64,000 nt of DNA, taken from the NCBI GenBank assembly GCA_041399065.1, contig JAWKTN010000002.1:868001-932000 (forward strand). The letters run 5' to 3'. The notes beneath the pieces are model-generated. The model saw nothing but the letters and a program-made list of their open reading frames with translations. It ran no database searches and was not told the origin of the DNA. The position numbers were made by a program, and so were the translations under genes. Positions 8,632 through 18,104 of the stretch are shown in pieces (position 1 is the stretch's first letter; each line of letters begins with the position of its first letter). The stretch is from JAGQPD01 sp020426865. GTDB taxonomy: Bacteria; Planctomycetota; Planctomycetia; Pirellulales; Pirellulaceae.

Positions 8632-8985
8632 CTAGCCTTCCGCCTGCTCGGACTCAGCCGACGCACCGGCCGAACGCCCCAGGCCAGGTGCACGACGATC
8701 GGTGATCTTCTCCTTGTGACGCCGTAACTGCTGCTCGAGCTTGTGCAGCGCTCCATCGACCGCCGCCATTAACCCCGCCGCCTGCTCTCGAGCCACAAAG
8801 TCGGGCGATCGCTCCACCGATACCCGCACTTCCACGGACGGCGAATCGGAATTTTCCAAATCGACCGTCGCCACAATCGCCGTAATCCGCTCGTGATATC
8901 GGCTCAGTTTCGTCAGCTTCGCGGAAATTTTTTCTTGAGACTCTGCACCTAGGTGACCATGCCGCGTGGATATGTCGATCTGCAC
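8632..8985 (-). CDS. hpf: Ribosome hibernation-promoting factor (HPF/RaiA family)
   Basis: A 117-residue protein with the S30AE/HPF fold, starting 'MQIDISTRHGHLGAESQEKI'. It includes the basic helix 'HKLEQQLRRHKEKITDRR' and ends in a short acidic tail. It binds the 30S subunit and promotes ribosome inactivation or 100S dimers in stationary phase. The length is that of a short HPF or YfiA, without the long C-terminal dimerisation domain. It is the first gene of the hpf-ptsN-ptsH-ptsI run, so its promoter should lie in 8986-9309. Confidence 0.92.
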   Translation of the reverse strand: MQIDISTRHGHLGAESQEKISAKLTKLSRYHERITAIVATVDLENSDSPSVEVRVSVERSPDFVAREQAAGLMAAVDGALHKLEQQLRRHKEKITDRRAPGLGRSAGASAESEQAEG

Positions 8986-9309
8986 TCCGTCGTCCTCTTA
9001 CAAATGATAATCTTGCGAGTATGCCGCTGGTGCCCGGTGGGGCTAAAAGATGGGAAAATGGCTCAACAACTGGTCGGCGGCCGAGTTTACCACCCTGTCA
9101 ACGGACAGAGCCAAGAGTCGCCCCCATTCGTAAATTGTAGTACGAACGGCACCTCAGGACAAACGCAAATGCCGACCAACTGCGAACATTGTGGCCCAAA
9201 TCGCCCCCAATAGCCAGCCCCATAAATCACGCATAGCAAGGGCAATCCGACCCGTCCGCCCGGCCCGTACCGGATCAATTGGCACGACGTGGCCTAAAGC
9301 CACCCCAAA
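8986..9309. other. Intergenic region upstream of hpf
   Basis: About 320 bases with no convincing coding frame. It should hold the promoter of the hpf-pts genes (minus strand) and the 3' end of the gene at 9310-12087. A small 5-bp stem (GTGGC/GCCAC around 9285-9300) follows the latter but has no T-tract. I could not identify a promoter with confidence. Confidence 0.5.
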
Positions 9310-12087
9310 CTAATAACGAGAATGCTCGCCGTAACGGATTTGCCCATCCTCCAACATTTCCGACCATTGTCGGACAGGTCGACGACGGTTTGCCTCCGAT
9401 ACCTCCGGCCGGTATTGCAGTTGCTTCCCCGTAATCCGACGAAGATTCTCGAACGCCAGGACGCGAAGATCCAACTCCTTGTTCCCCAACGCATCAACCA
9501 GCTCGCGATCGCCACCCTTGATCAATTGCTCCGGTGAATACCCCCGAACCATCTGCAAGATCGGCTTACTGAGCGGACCGCGGGTACGCCCAGCCGACTC
9601 CTCGACCCTCGCGGCCGACTGCGGGCTGCGCGCCATTCCTTCCCGCAACGCCTCGAAATGACTGGACCACGCCGCCTTCTGGTACGGATCACGCAACATC
9701 GAAAACAACGGGTCGAACTCATCCAATGCCGCTAGACAGCGGGAAGCCAAACTGCGAACCTCCACCTGCCGATGTTCCGTCAACTCCATCAAGCTTAACG
9801 TCAACGGCCGCGTGTCACTCAACTGCTTTTCAATCGCTTCATAAGCCAATCGATCCACGTCGCTTACTCGACGACCCGCAATCCAGGCAGGAAAAGTCTT
9901 GGCGTCCGTCAATTCACCCGGCAGATTCTCCACCATCGTCAACACTTGACCCGATTCAATGACTCTGGGTTCTTCGGCATTCTCCTGCCATACGACCCGA
10001 CCACTGACGGCCCACAGTCGCACGATCGTCCGCGCATCGCCTAATTCCGGATCGCCGCCGGGTGGCAGGTAACGCTCGACCTCCACCGCCAACTCTGCCT
10101 GCGCATCTCCAAGTGTCACTACCCCGGTTCGGTCACGCAATCGCAATCCCAATCGTGTCACGTCATTGCCGACCGTCACCATCAGCATTCGTCCTTGCGG
10201 GATCATCACCTGCAACGTGTTCCGCTCCAACCGTTGCCCCAACAACATTTCCGTACCCCCCTCTAGCGTCAGCTGCGCACCTGACTCCAGAAGCAGCTGC
10301 GGACGGAACGCAGGCGGCACAACGAAATGTCCGCCGATCGACAATGACGCCCGGACCGGCAGTCGCATCCACGTGTGTGTCAACTCGTCCTGCACCGCCA
10401 CGACTTCCTGTTCCGAAATAAATCGCCCCACGTCCGCTCGGAGGTCGTCCACCCGGTCCGGCTGCGGCACCGGCGCCACGTCCAGACGTTTGTTGTCACC
10501 GATGTTGTCACCGAATGCGACATCGTCGCGCAGATCACCGCCACGACGGTTGGGCATCGCGACATTTTCATTTAACGCCAACTGATCCGGCGATGGTATC
10601 GCAGGTTCCCCCGCCACACCAACTCCTACGTCGTCACTGCGATCTTGTCCCCGCTCGGCATCCTCCGCACCACCCGCCACTGTTGCACCGATCGGACCGT
10701 CAATACTGCCATCGCTCCCCGTTTCCGCTTGGGAAATCGACTCGAGTGGCGGCCCCAATTCGGGCTCTCCGATGTCCGCAAGCGGCGGCACATCTGTCGC
10801 ATCACCACGATCGTCGGATGCCATCGGCACATCGCCGCCTCCATCAACAGCGCCCACCACCTGCCCGGTCACCCCTTGTCCATCGACGCCCGCCGAAAGC
10901 TCCTCGCCCTCCGACGCCCCCACGATCGATTCAACAGCCGGATCGTGGATTTGCTCATCCACCACCATGCCCGCCCGATCGTCTGCCTCCCCGTCAACGC
11001 CAACCTCGCCGCCAACCTCGCCGCTGGACTCGCCGCTGGACCATCGCGAACCACGATCGGCATTCGACCCTTGGGCTGCCAACGTCGCACCTTCGGCGCC
11101 AGCCTCCACGTCAACGCCATCCGAAAATGGACCCGGACTCGTTGTCGCTCCGGCATTCAGTGCTTCTCGTCCGACCGGATCATCAATTTCTTCATTGGCT
11201 ATCGATCCATCCGCCATCGCAGAGGAATCCAGTTCTGAACCTACCAATGGTTCCACCGCCAACGTCTCACTACCGCTGGAAGACGCATGCCGATCACTTT
11301 CATTCTGCGTGCCAGGATCAGACACAACACTGCTCTCCGCACCCCGCCCACTAGACGCGTCGGTCGTCGAACGATTTGGTTTCCAGGGTCCAAAGGCCAA
11401 CAAACTACCGACCGCCATGATTCCCATCACAACGGCCGCCATCAACCACGTGCGATTGACGCCGCGTGATTCGTCTTTCAAATAATCAGGAACTTCGCGG
11501 CGTTTGCGACGCTTCTGCGATACATCAATTTGCGGCGCCCCAGCGACATCCACCGCGTTCGCTGCTTCATCAACAAGCTTCGCCGAATCCTGTGCCACCG
11601 GTACATCCAACCGATGCTCCGTCCGCTCGAAGGTTTCCTGCGATGCCCGATCTGGCACGTCGAGCGGTATCGCCGCGTCTGCCGCCCGGCCGTTCGCCAG
11701 TCCAGTGCGTCCCACCTGATAAATTCTCGGACGCAACGACGGCTCGAACGCGGCCGGTTCCCCCAAGACTAACGTCAGAATCTGATGACACGCCGCAACT
11801 TCTGCCAAATGCGAATCGTCCTCCAAACAAATCCGTTCGAATTCGGGAACCTGGTCCGCCGACAATGTATTGTCGAGATATTCTGACACCGTATTTGCAT
11901 CACGAGCCAATCCCTCACCGTGCAATGCCGGACTGCTGATCCGCAACCGCCCGATCGATCCCCGTATCTTATGGACCAATCCGCTAGCGAATTCACTCTC
12001 CTGAATCTTCCCCGCCAATTCGTGGGCGTCCGTCGGTTCCAAAATGTCGTCGAGATATGCTAGCAACGTTCGCAGCGTCAGTCGCAT
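9310..12087 (-). CDS. Large single-pass membrane protein with anti-sigma-like N-terminus and FecR-like C-terminal region
   Basis: A 925-residue planctomycete-type protein. Residues 1-120 form a helical cytoplasmic domain that includes 'YLDNTLSADQVPEFERICL' and 'HLAEVAACHQILTLVLGE', features resembling the anti-sigma/zinc-finger-like domains of this phylum but lacking an HxxxCxxC zinc motif. One membrane helix lies at residues ~213-234, after a basic stretch (QKRRKRREVP). A ~320-residue Gly/Asp/Ser-rich linker follows. Residues ~570-740 contain FecR-like beta structure ('LTLEGGTEMLLG', 'VWQENAEEPRVIESGQVL'). The C-terminus is helical and resembles HEAT-like or conserved planctomycete repeats. 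No sigma factor gene is adjacent. The role is unknown; envelope signalling is plausible. Confidence 0.75.
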   Translation of the reverse strand: MRLTLRTLLAYLDDILEPTDAHELAGKIQESEFASGLVHKIRGSIGRLRISSPALHGEGLARDANTVSEYLDNTLSADQVPEFERICLEDDSHLAEVAACHQILTLVLGEPAAFEPSLRPRIYQVGRTGLANGRAADAAIPLDVPDRASQETFERTEHRLDVPVAQDSAKLVDEAANAVDVAGAPQIDVSQKRRKRREVPDYLKDESRGVNRTWLMAAVVMGIMAVGSLLAFGPWKPNRSTTDASSGRGAESSVVSDPGTQNESDRHASSSGSETLAVEPLVGSELDSSAMADGSIANEEIDDPVGREALNAGATTSPGPFSDGVDVEAGAEGATLAAQGSNADRGSRWSSGESSGEVGGEVGVDGEADDRAGMVVDEQIHDPAVESIVGASEGEELSAGVDGQGVTGQVVGAVDGGGDVPMASDDRGDATDVPPLADIGEPELGPPLESISQAETGSDGSIDGPIGATVAGGAEDAERGQDRSDDVGVGVAGEPAIPSPDQLALNENVAMPNRRGGDLRDDVAFGDNIGDNKRLDVAPVPQPDRVDDLRADVGRFISEQEVVAVQDELTHTWMRLPVRASLSIGGHFVVPPAFRPQLLLESGAQLTLEGGTEMLLGQRLERNTLQVMIPQGRMLMVTVGNDVTRLGLRLRDRTGVVTLGDAQAELAVEVERYLPPGGDPELGDARTIVRLWAVSGRVVWQENAEEPRVIESGQVLTMVENLPGELTDAKTFPAWIAGRRVSDVDRLAYEAIEKQLSDTRPLTLSLMELTEHRQVEVRSLASRCLAALDEFDPLFSMLRDPYQKAAWSSHFEALREGMARSPQSAARVEESAGRTRGPLSKPILQMVRGYSPEQLIKGGDRELVDALGNKELDLRVLAFENLRRITGKQLQYRPEVSEANRRRPVRQWSEMLEDGQIRYGEHSRY

Positions 12088-12258
12088 GATCGTGTGCCTT
12101 CAATCGAATGGAAATGCTGTGATAGGAAAAAACCCACCTGCCGCGTTGTGGCGACAGTCGTTACGTCCACTTCTTTCTCGCATAGAGTGGACAGTCACCC
12201 ATTAATAGTGACAACGGAACCAAGTGTCCGTACGAGTTTCCTCAAGAAATTTCAGAAA

Positions 12259-12636
12259 TTATTTTCGCACGTCGGTCGGTCCGCGATTCTGCCCGCCGAC
12301 GGGGGACGGGTACGCGATCAGAGCTGTCGTCGCCAGAAACAAGATCAGCGAGCCAACAACAGACGGGTGCAATCGCGTGGCGACCGGAAGGGCCGGTCGC
12401 TGGCGTGGGTAGCGAGCCCAATGGTTGCTGTCTTCCCACCCCGATATCGTGCGACGCCAACCTTGCGGGATGACCGGGGAAGACGGTGGGGTTGGTCCAT
12501 CATGTTCGACGCATGGAACGCAAATCGTCTCATTTGTCGGCATCACCGACATATCTTGATAGGGCTCGGGCCACCAGCATACCGCCAGTGCGACGAGGAC
12601 TAACGTGCTCAAGACCGCCGAAACAATTCGCACCAA
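12259..12636 (-). CDS. Small hypothetical membrane protein
   Basis: A 125-residue protein with one hydrophobic helix at each end (residues ~5-22 and ~95-112) and a polar centre containing 'GWRRTISGWEDSNHW'. Small two-helix proteins with a 'WRRT..GWE' core are common in planctomycete genomes, but no function is known. The start is TTG at 12636 or the adjacent GTG. The protein is probably real because it has a balanced membrane topology and a planctomycete-like core motif. Confidence 0.6.
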   Translation of the reverse strand: MVRIVSAVLSTLVLVALAVCWWPEPYQDMSVMPTNETICVPCVEHDGPTPPSSPVIPQGWRRTISGWEDSNHWARYPRQRPALPVATRLHPSVVGSLILFLATTALIAYPSPVGGQNRGPTDVRK

Positions 12637-13189
12637 TCTGCTCTCAAAGCAAGCAATTCACGTACCTTGATCGCCCCAGGACCGTGACGAACAACACCGG
12701 GCGTCCGCTAGTCATTCGCAAACGCGACGCCAAACGGTGAATCACGCTTTTGCAATATGGCGATTTGAAGTGCCTAACTCGTTGGTGCAGGGACAGTTGC
12801 GAGAATCCGCGAGTGCTGGAGTTGCCGATTCGGGACGCCGAGAATGTTTCGAAAATGCGACGATCACCGCAGCGGCAAGATGCCTCAATGCCACCACTGT
12901 CTGTTACGATTGATACAAGTGTCGCGAAGCGCTGGCTTTGCGGAATCGATTTGCCAGTGACCAAGGGAGCATTGGGGCGAAAGTTCCCGGCACGAAATTC
13001 TGCCGAACACTTGGGCAGAAACGCCGTTGCGGTTAGAATTGAGAAGAGGCGAGATGCCAGGCAACGTAGCCAGGCACAGTTGATGGGTAAGATTGGTGCC
13101 GACCGACCATCGAAATTCGACGACGTTTACAGACCACAGGGATTCAGCGACATTTTTTTGGCGTTTCATGTAAGCTCGGGGTAGTCATC
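12637..13189. other. Intergenic region without a supported gene
   Basis: About 550 bases between divergent genes. Open frames exist on both strands (for example 12750-13184 plus and 12644-12964 minus), but they have no recognisable motif, signal or Shine-Dalgarno support. It probably holds the promoters of the small membrane protein and the TPR protein. Confidence 0.5.
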
Positions 13190-13750
13190 GTGGGCATCAA
13201 ACCGCACATCCGACAAAAGCAACTTCTTCGAGAGGCCGAGGGATACCTGGATCTGGTGATGGTCTTGGCGGATCAGTGGCAATTGGATCCAGTAGCTCGA
13301 GACCGCGTGGCCCAGCGAACGCTCGATACGCTTGATCAACTCGATCCACAAGTCGGACGCGGGGCTGTCCCTCATTTGCGTGGGCAGGCGCTACGGGTGA
13401 TGGAGCGGTATGCAGACGCAATCGGGCCATTGCGGGAAGCGTCTAGCGCGGACCCAGAGAACATGCACATCTATCTGGCGCTTGGATGGTGCTACAAACG
13501 GATCGGCCGATTGGATATGGCCATCGAGTCGCTCGAAGATGCGCTGGCCAACGATCCGGATGAAGGAATTCTCCACTACAACCTGGCATGTTATTGGAGC
13601 TTGGTCGGTAAGACGTCCACGGCCGTCCGATACCTCGGCCAGGCTTTCGACCTGGATCCCAACTATCGCGACATGGTCGCCGGCGAGCGAGATTTCGATC
13701 CGATTCGTTCGCAACCCGAGTTTCTGATGCTAACCAGCGTGATCGTTTAA
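13190..13750 (+). CDS. TPR-repeat protein
   Basis: A 186-residue soluble helical protein built from TPR-like units, for example 'AVPHLRGQALRVMERYADA', 'MHIYLALGWCYKRIGRLDM' and 'GILHYNLACYWSLVGKTST'. There is no signal peptide or membrane segment, so it probably acts in the cytoplasm as a protein-interaction scaffold. It starts with GTG in a region with a GGGG-rich leader. It ends with a conserved-looking 'DFDPIRSQPEF' tail common to planctomycete TPR proteins. The partner is unknown. Confidence 0.8.
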   Translation: MGIKPHIRQKQLLREAEGYLDLVMVLADQWQLDPVARDRVAQRTLDTLDQLDPQVGRGAVPHLRGQALRVMERYADAIGPLREASSADPENMHIYLALGWCYKRIGRLDMAIESLEDALANDPDEGILHYNLACYWSLVGKTSTAVRYLGQAFDLDPNYRDMVAGERDFDPIRSQPEFLMLTSVIV

Positions 13751-13790
13751 CGCGGCGGCAAACCCTTCTCAATTGCACGGTTAAGTCCAC

Positions 13791-13888
13791 ACCGCAGAGT
13801 TCTCAGAGAGCGCGGAGGATAGTGGGGGGGTGGCGTCTCGCTTGATCAACCTCGTGACAACTCTGCGATCTCCGCGATCTCTGCGGTT
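13791..13888. repeat. Imperfect long inverted repeat (GCGGAG/GCAGAG-rich intergenic element)
   Basis: The left arm (13791-13817) begins ACCGCAGAGTTCTCAGAG. The right arm (13861-13888) reads CTCTGCGATCTCCGCGATCT and continues CTGCGGTT, which is close to the reverse complement of the left arm. A G-rich spacer containing GTGGGGGGGTGG lies between. A related element is at 48877-48956. Confidence 0.7.
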
Positions 13889-13931
13889 ACCCACCTCCCA
13901 TTGAGCGGGAAGGGACGTGAGAAAACAAAAA

Positions 13932-13959
13932 CCCTCGGGCGAACTTGTTCGCCCGAGGG
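13932..13959 (-). terminator. Rho-independent terminator of the BBP7 gene
   Basis: CCCTCGGGCGAAC, TT, GTTCGCCCGAGGG form a perfect 13-bp stem. On the minus strand it is followed by TTTTTGTTTTC, a strong U-tract, about 110 bases after the BBP7 stop codon. Confidence 0.9.
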
Positions 13960-14070
13960 ACTTCTTTCTGCCTATTCCTAGGCACGGTAATCGCGGGTGG
14001 TTCCGCAACACCGGGTTTGACCGGGAAGGTCGTTCTTGCTTTCGTAGTCGAATCAATCAGCGACGCGGCA

Positions 14071-15615
14071 TTAGAATGCAAACTCGCCACCGACATAGAC
14101 ACCGTGCAGAATCAAGTCACCATTGCTCTTGATCTGGCTGGTGTGGTTCATTTGAGCCGGAAGGTGTGCAACCGGTAGCTGGTGAGTCGAAGTGGCAACG
14201 CCGCTGGCAACGATCGCACGGTATCCGCCCGTCAACCGCAGGTGTTTGCTGACCTTATACCCACCGCCAACTCGCAACTCGCCGAGGAAGGCAACATCGT
14301 TTCGAGTCGTATCGCTGTAAAACAGCTGGTTGGGATCGTTCCACAGGTATGCGGAACCATGAGCATTGTACATGTTGTGGACCACGCTCATGTGATTGCC
14401 GTACAGACCGAACCGTGAGCCAACCTCCAATTGCAGCGCTTTGGTAACGTTATAGTCCAAATCCACACCCAACTGGACACCCACCAAGTTGTTGTCAACA
14501 TCAATATCCCAAAAGACCTGGTCGTTGTTGCCAGTCCCCCAGGGATCGTAACCGTCCATCACACCGTTCTGGTTTTCAAAGCCAAGCTGCATGTAGTCGC
14601 TGAATTTGAAGTAGCGGACACCGAACAACCAGTTGGCACTCAGGCGGCGCGGAGCCGAAGCAAAGGAACCCCAGCGTGGCGAGACACCGCAGCTTCCGCA
14701 TGTGTTGCAGCCACAGTCGCCCACTCCACAACCACCGACTCCACAACCACCGCAGCAGCCACCGGTATTGAACAACGATCCGCTGAGGAAGTTGATTTCA
14801 ACATTATGGATTTCCGAATCACGCACAACACAGTGCAAGCGGGACGGGGCCGCATTGCCGTATTGGTCGGGGTCGCCGGCAATGACATTGTACATCGTGT
14901 CACGATACGGAGTTCCCGTCGCGTCAACCATGTCGAGATAGACGTCGTTGAAATCGAAGTTGGGCATCAGGTTGCCAGGAACGTCGGCCGTCGTGACAGC
15001 CGTCTTGGCAGCGCTGGGGAACAGCCCCCAGTAGACCACTTCCATGCCCCAGCGGCAGCAATCGAACGTCCGGCCAATCCGCGCTTCAAAACCACCGAAT
15101 GAGGTGTCCAACGCATCGGCGGTATTGGTGTACGAACGTGTCGGGTCCGTGTCGCTCGTGCTGATCCATACCGGATCATCGGCAACGCGGTTGAAGATCA
15201 ACCCGTACGCACCACCAAACCAACGCGGACAAGCCGAGGGAAGCTGCACGCCGTAGCCACCGCCCCATCCGCCGCCCATCGCTTGGACATAGGGACTCGA
15301 TTCGTAGTAGACCGGCCCTGACGAGTATCCCCCATCACACGCCGGACCGGCACCGTATTGCGGCCCAATCGATTCCACCCCCGAAACTACCGGTGCACCC
15401 ACTGCCGCTCCCGGCGCACAGCCGGAACCGACCGCAGCCGATGGCCCGACGTACGTCGGCTCGTTATAGGAAACTTGTCGGCTAGCAACTCGCGAATTAC
15501 CCTGATTGGGCAAAATGGAAGGGTAGCCGAACGACTGGTTCGGTTGAGCAGCATACGCTGCCGTGCCGAACAACCCCAGCGCCATGGCGACGCTTGCCGT
15601 GAAAAAGGACTTCAT
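14071..15615 (-). CDS. BBP7-family outer-membrane beta-barrel protein
   Basis: A 514-residue exported protein. The signal peptide is clear (MKSFFTASVAMALGLFGTAAYA, cleavage near residue 22). The mature part starts with a low-complexity Gly/Ser/Val region, followed by beta-barrel-like strands. A Cys/Gly-rich insert near residues 285-315 ('GGCCGGCGVGGCGVGDCG') is unusual and could cross-link or bind metal. The protein ends with aromatic 'YVGGEFAF', as expected for an outer-membrane barrel. Similar planctomycete proteins are annotated as BBP7. The start has a strong AGGAGT Shine-Dalgarno motif, and the gene ends at a strong terminator, so it is probably transcribed alone and highly. Confidence 0.85.
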   Translation of the reverse strand: MKSFFTASVAMALGLFGTAAYAAQPNQSFGYPSILPNQGNSRVASRQVSYNEPTYVGPSAAVGSGCAPGAAVGAPVVSGVESIGPQYGAGPACDGGYSSGPVYYESSPYVQAMGGGWGGGYGVQLPSACPRWFGGAYGLIFNRVADDPVWISTSDTDPTRSYTNTADALDTSFGGFEARIGRTFDCCRWGMEVVYWGLFPSAAKTAVTTADVPGNLMPNFDFNDVYLDMVDATGTPYRDTMYNVIAGDPDQYGNAAPSRLHCVVRDSEIHNVEINFLSGSLFNTGGCCGGCGVGGCGVGDCGCNTCGSCGVSPRWGSFASAPRRLSANWLFGVRYFKFSDYMQLGFENQNGVMDGYDPWGTGNNDQVFWDIDVDNNLVGVQLGVDLDYNVTKALQLEVGSRFGLYGNHMSVVHNMYNAHGSAYLWNDPNQLFYSDTTRNDVAFLGELRVGGGYKVSKHLRLTGGYRAIVASGVATSTHQLPVAHLPAQMNHTSQIKSNGDLILHGVYVGGEFAF

Positions 15616-16038
15616 GACGGAACTCCTATCTTTGTTGTATCCATTCCCTCGCCCCGACTCTTACGACTTCCAGTTCGTAAGCCGCCGCCAGCGCGAGAAA
15701 AAAATCCATAGTTGTAGGCTTTCGCGACCGGAATCCATTCCCACACGTTCGTTTCTCGACGTGTCACCCACGCGTCGCCTCCATGTGCGATCCGGTTTCA
15801 GCTATCGTCACGTTCTTCAGCAACTACTTGTAGAATCACCGCACCTGTTTCGGTTTTTTTTTCGCAGCTAGCGATGCAATCATCAGCCCATGAATATTCC
15901 GCACGCCGCGTTCTGGTAAGCGAAACTTTGCCGAAAAACCGACGCGGCAGCAGACTTTACGTAACCCCTATCACAGCCCTCGAAGCGACTTGGCAAACGC
16001 CGTTGTGGCGTGAGAAAATCGGCCGGCGGCGCCGAGCA
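15616..16038. other. Upstream region of the BBP7 gene
   Basis: About 420 bases between the BBP7 start and the 3' end of the rhomboid gene. It holds the BBP7 ribosome-binding site and presumably its promoter and a long leader. No coding frame is supported. Confidence 0.5.
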
Positions 16039-16988
16039 CTACCGCCGCCAAAGCATGGGAAGGTAGGCCGATGCCATACCAGAAACGAGGCCCCAAGCAT
16101 GTGCCCAGTTGGCGACTCGAGATCCTGTGCCTCCAATACCGTCCGTGAGCCCCATAAAGCCGATAAACAAGAAGATCATAATGTAGACCACAATGTTGCG
16201 GCTCAGCCGCAAACCATCCTCCGGAGCCACAACCCCCGAATCCAGACGTAACCAACAAGTCCGTAAACGACCCCCGACATGCCCCCCAGCATCAGAGAAT
16301 TCTGGTCAGGTGCTAGAACGAGCTCGGTCCAGTAGTGCCCCAAATTGCCGGCCGCCGCAGTGAGGAACACCAAGCCTCCAAGCAACAAGCTCCCGCGCCG
16401 CGACTCGATCAAACCTCCCACTTGATAAAACATGTACATGTTAAATATCAGATGCATCATCCCGAAATGCCAGAAAACTGGCGTGATGATCCGCCACACC
16501 TGACCGTGGTCGAGGATTTCGACGAGCCGCCTTGTGGCATTCGTCTCCCCCGGGACTTGACTCGAAGGATCAATCAAAAGCAAGTGACGCCCTAGGAACC
16601 CATCGAATCGTGTTCCTGAACCGGTGAACAAGGTGATCACGACGGAAAGGACGATCAGCGTCATGGTTACGGGGATCTGACGGGCCATTGGCTGGCGCCA
16701 CCGCTGACGCACATCCACCCAGTTACGTGCCGCTTCTTCACGCTGTCGCGCCCGTTGCGCTCGCACCTGACCCGCGATGCGCGACGCATGATCGTAGCGG
16801 GGATCTCGTGGATTCTCGAGGTATTCTCGCATCTGCGCTTTCGCAGCCGCCAGGTTGTTTTCATCGCGGACCCACACGACCCAACCGGTATCTTCCTGCT
16901 CGCAGACGGCATCAGTCCCTTCTGCCACCAAATAATCGGTGAACCGATGAGCTAGTTCCGCACTTTCAAGCGTCCCAATTTGGCGCAT
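16039..16988 (-). pseudogene. Rhomboid intramembrane serine protease, apparent frameshift
   Basis: The N-terminal ~250 residues contain a Rhomboid_N-like cytoplasmic domain ('MRQIGTLESAELAHRFTDY'), a first membrane helix, 'HFGMMHLIFNMYMFYQVGGL' and the catalytic serine motif 'GGMSGVVYGLVGY'. In the conceptual frame the protein stops at 16203. The remaining C-terminal helix with the catalytic histidine ('NWAHAWGLVSGM') continues in another frame down to 16039. The switch falls at a run of five C (16233-16237, G5 on the coding strand); one more G restores a 316-residue protein. This could be a sequencing error, a genuine mutation or slippage. The start at 16988 follows a GGTGGAG motif. Rhomboids cleave membrane proteins within the bilayer; the substrate here is unknown. 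Confidence 0.8.
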
Positions 16989-17238
16989 CTCCACCCCACT
17001 TCCACAAACATCTGGGCCGTTTCCTAGTTTTCGTATTTGCTCCCTTCGCACTTGCAATGTAACCACACCGCTTGGATGCTGCCAGTGCTATTGAATTGCT
17101 GTTAGCAATGCCAGCATTCTGATCAGAAATGCCATAGCCGCGTTTGGTGCGTTGTGCCTATAATCCCCCCCCGCTCGCCTCGTATCTCGTTGCTCGGTGA
17201 GAATTCACGTGTGAAAAAAGAAAAGGGAGTTTTCAATC

Positions 17239-18069
17239 ATGCGCTCGATTGCGATCATCAATCAAAAAGGGGGAGTCGGCAAAACGACTACGGCAGTGAA
17301 TCTCTCCCGAGCGCTCGCCGAACAAGAGCAACGTGTCTGCTTGTTGGACCTTGATCCACAGGCCCACGCAACTTTGCATCTGGGCGTCAATCCGACGGAA
17401 GAGACACCGAGCGTGTATGACTTGTTGGTCGGCCAAGCGAATTGGGACGACGTGCTACGTCCCGTCCTCCCCACACTTTCCGTGATACCATCGCATATTG
17501 ACCTGGCGGCCGCTGAGATCGAGCTGGCGGGAGAAGTTGGTCGAGAAATGGTGCTGCGCGATAAACTGCCAACCAACGATGACGACTTTGACTTCCTGAT
17601 CATCGACTGCCCCCCGTCATTGGGCGTCCTGACGCTCAACGCACTGGTCGCCGTTGACGAAGTCATTCTGCCGATGCAGCCCCACTTTCTGGCGTTACAT
17701 GGTGTGAGCAAGCTGTTGCACACAATCCAAGTCGTCGCCCGACGACTGAACAACAAGCTGCGACTCAATGGTGTCGTCTTCTGCATGTACGACACGGGCA
17801 CCCGGCTGGCGGCCGAGGTGAGTGGCGACGTCGAAGAGTTTCTGGCACAGGCGGGGCAGGAAGCCAATTCGCCCTGGTCCGACGCCAAACCGTTCCAGAC
17901 ACGCATCCGACGAAACGTACGACTGGCCGAAGCTCCTAGCTTCGGCCAATCGATCTTCGAATACGCGCCCACATCCCACGGTGCCGAAGACTATCGCGAA
18001 TTGGCACTGGAGGTGCTCAGCGACTGCGCCGAAACAGCACCGGAATTGCCCCGACAACACGTGGGATAA
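17239..18069 (+). CDS. parA: ParA-family ATPase
   Basis: A 276-residue ParA/Soj/MinD-family ATPase with the deviant Walker A motif 'QKGGVGKTTTAVNLSRALA' at residues ~9-27. It has a Walker A' aspartate in 'LLDLDPQAHATLHLG' and Walker B 'FLIIDCPPSLG'. The C-terminus has 'RIRRNVRLAEAPSFGQSIF', typical of chromosomal ParA. The start has a strong AAAGGGAG Shine-Dalgarno motif. No parB follows and the next gene is convergent, so this is an orphan ParA or works with a distant ParB. A role in chromosome or cargo segregation is inferred from the family. Confidence 0.9.
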   Translation: MRSIAIINQKGGVGKTTTAVNLSRALAEQEQRVCLLDLDPQAHATLHLGVNPTEETPSVYDLLVGQANWDDVLRPVLPTLSVIPSHIDLAAAEIELAGEVGREMVLRDKLPTNDDDFDFLIIDCPPSLGVLTLNALVAVDEVILPMQPHFLALHGVSKLLHTIQVVARRLNNKLRLNGVVFCMYDTGTRLAAEVSGDVEEFLAQAGQEANSPWSDAKPFQTRIRRNVRLAEAPSFGQSIFEYAPTSHGAEDYRELALEVLSDCAETAPELPRQHVG

Positions 18070-18104
18070 TGGAAAACGCGTCCGCGATAACGGTCATCCA
18101 GAAC

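Noticed and set aside
12750..13184. 144-codon open frame on the plus strand and a 106-codon frame on the minus strand
   Set aside because: Neither has a recognisable motif, plausible composition or ribosome-binding site. The region lies between divergent promoters.
17239..18069. A parABS partition locus
   Set aside because: No parB gene and no recognisable parS (TGTTTCACGTGAAACA-like) site was seen around parA.
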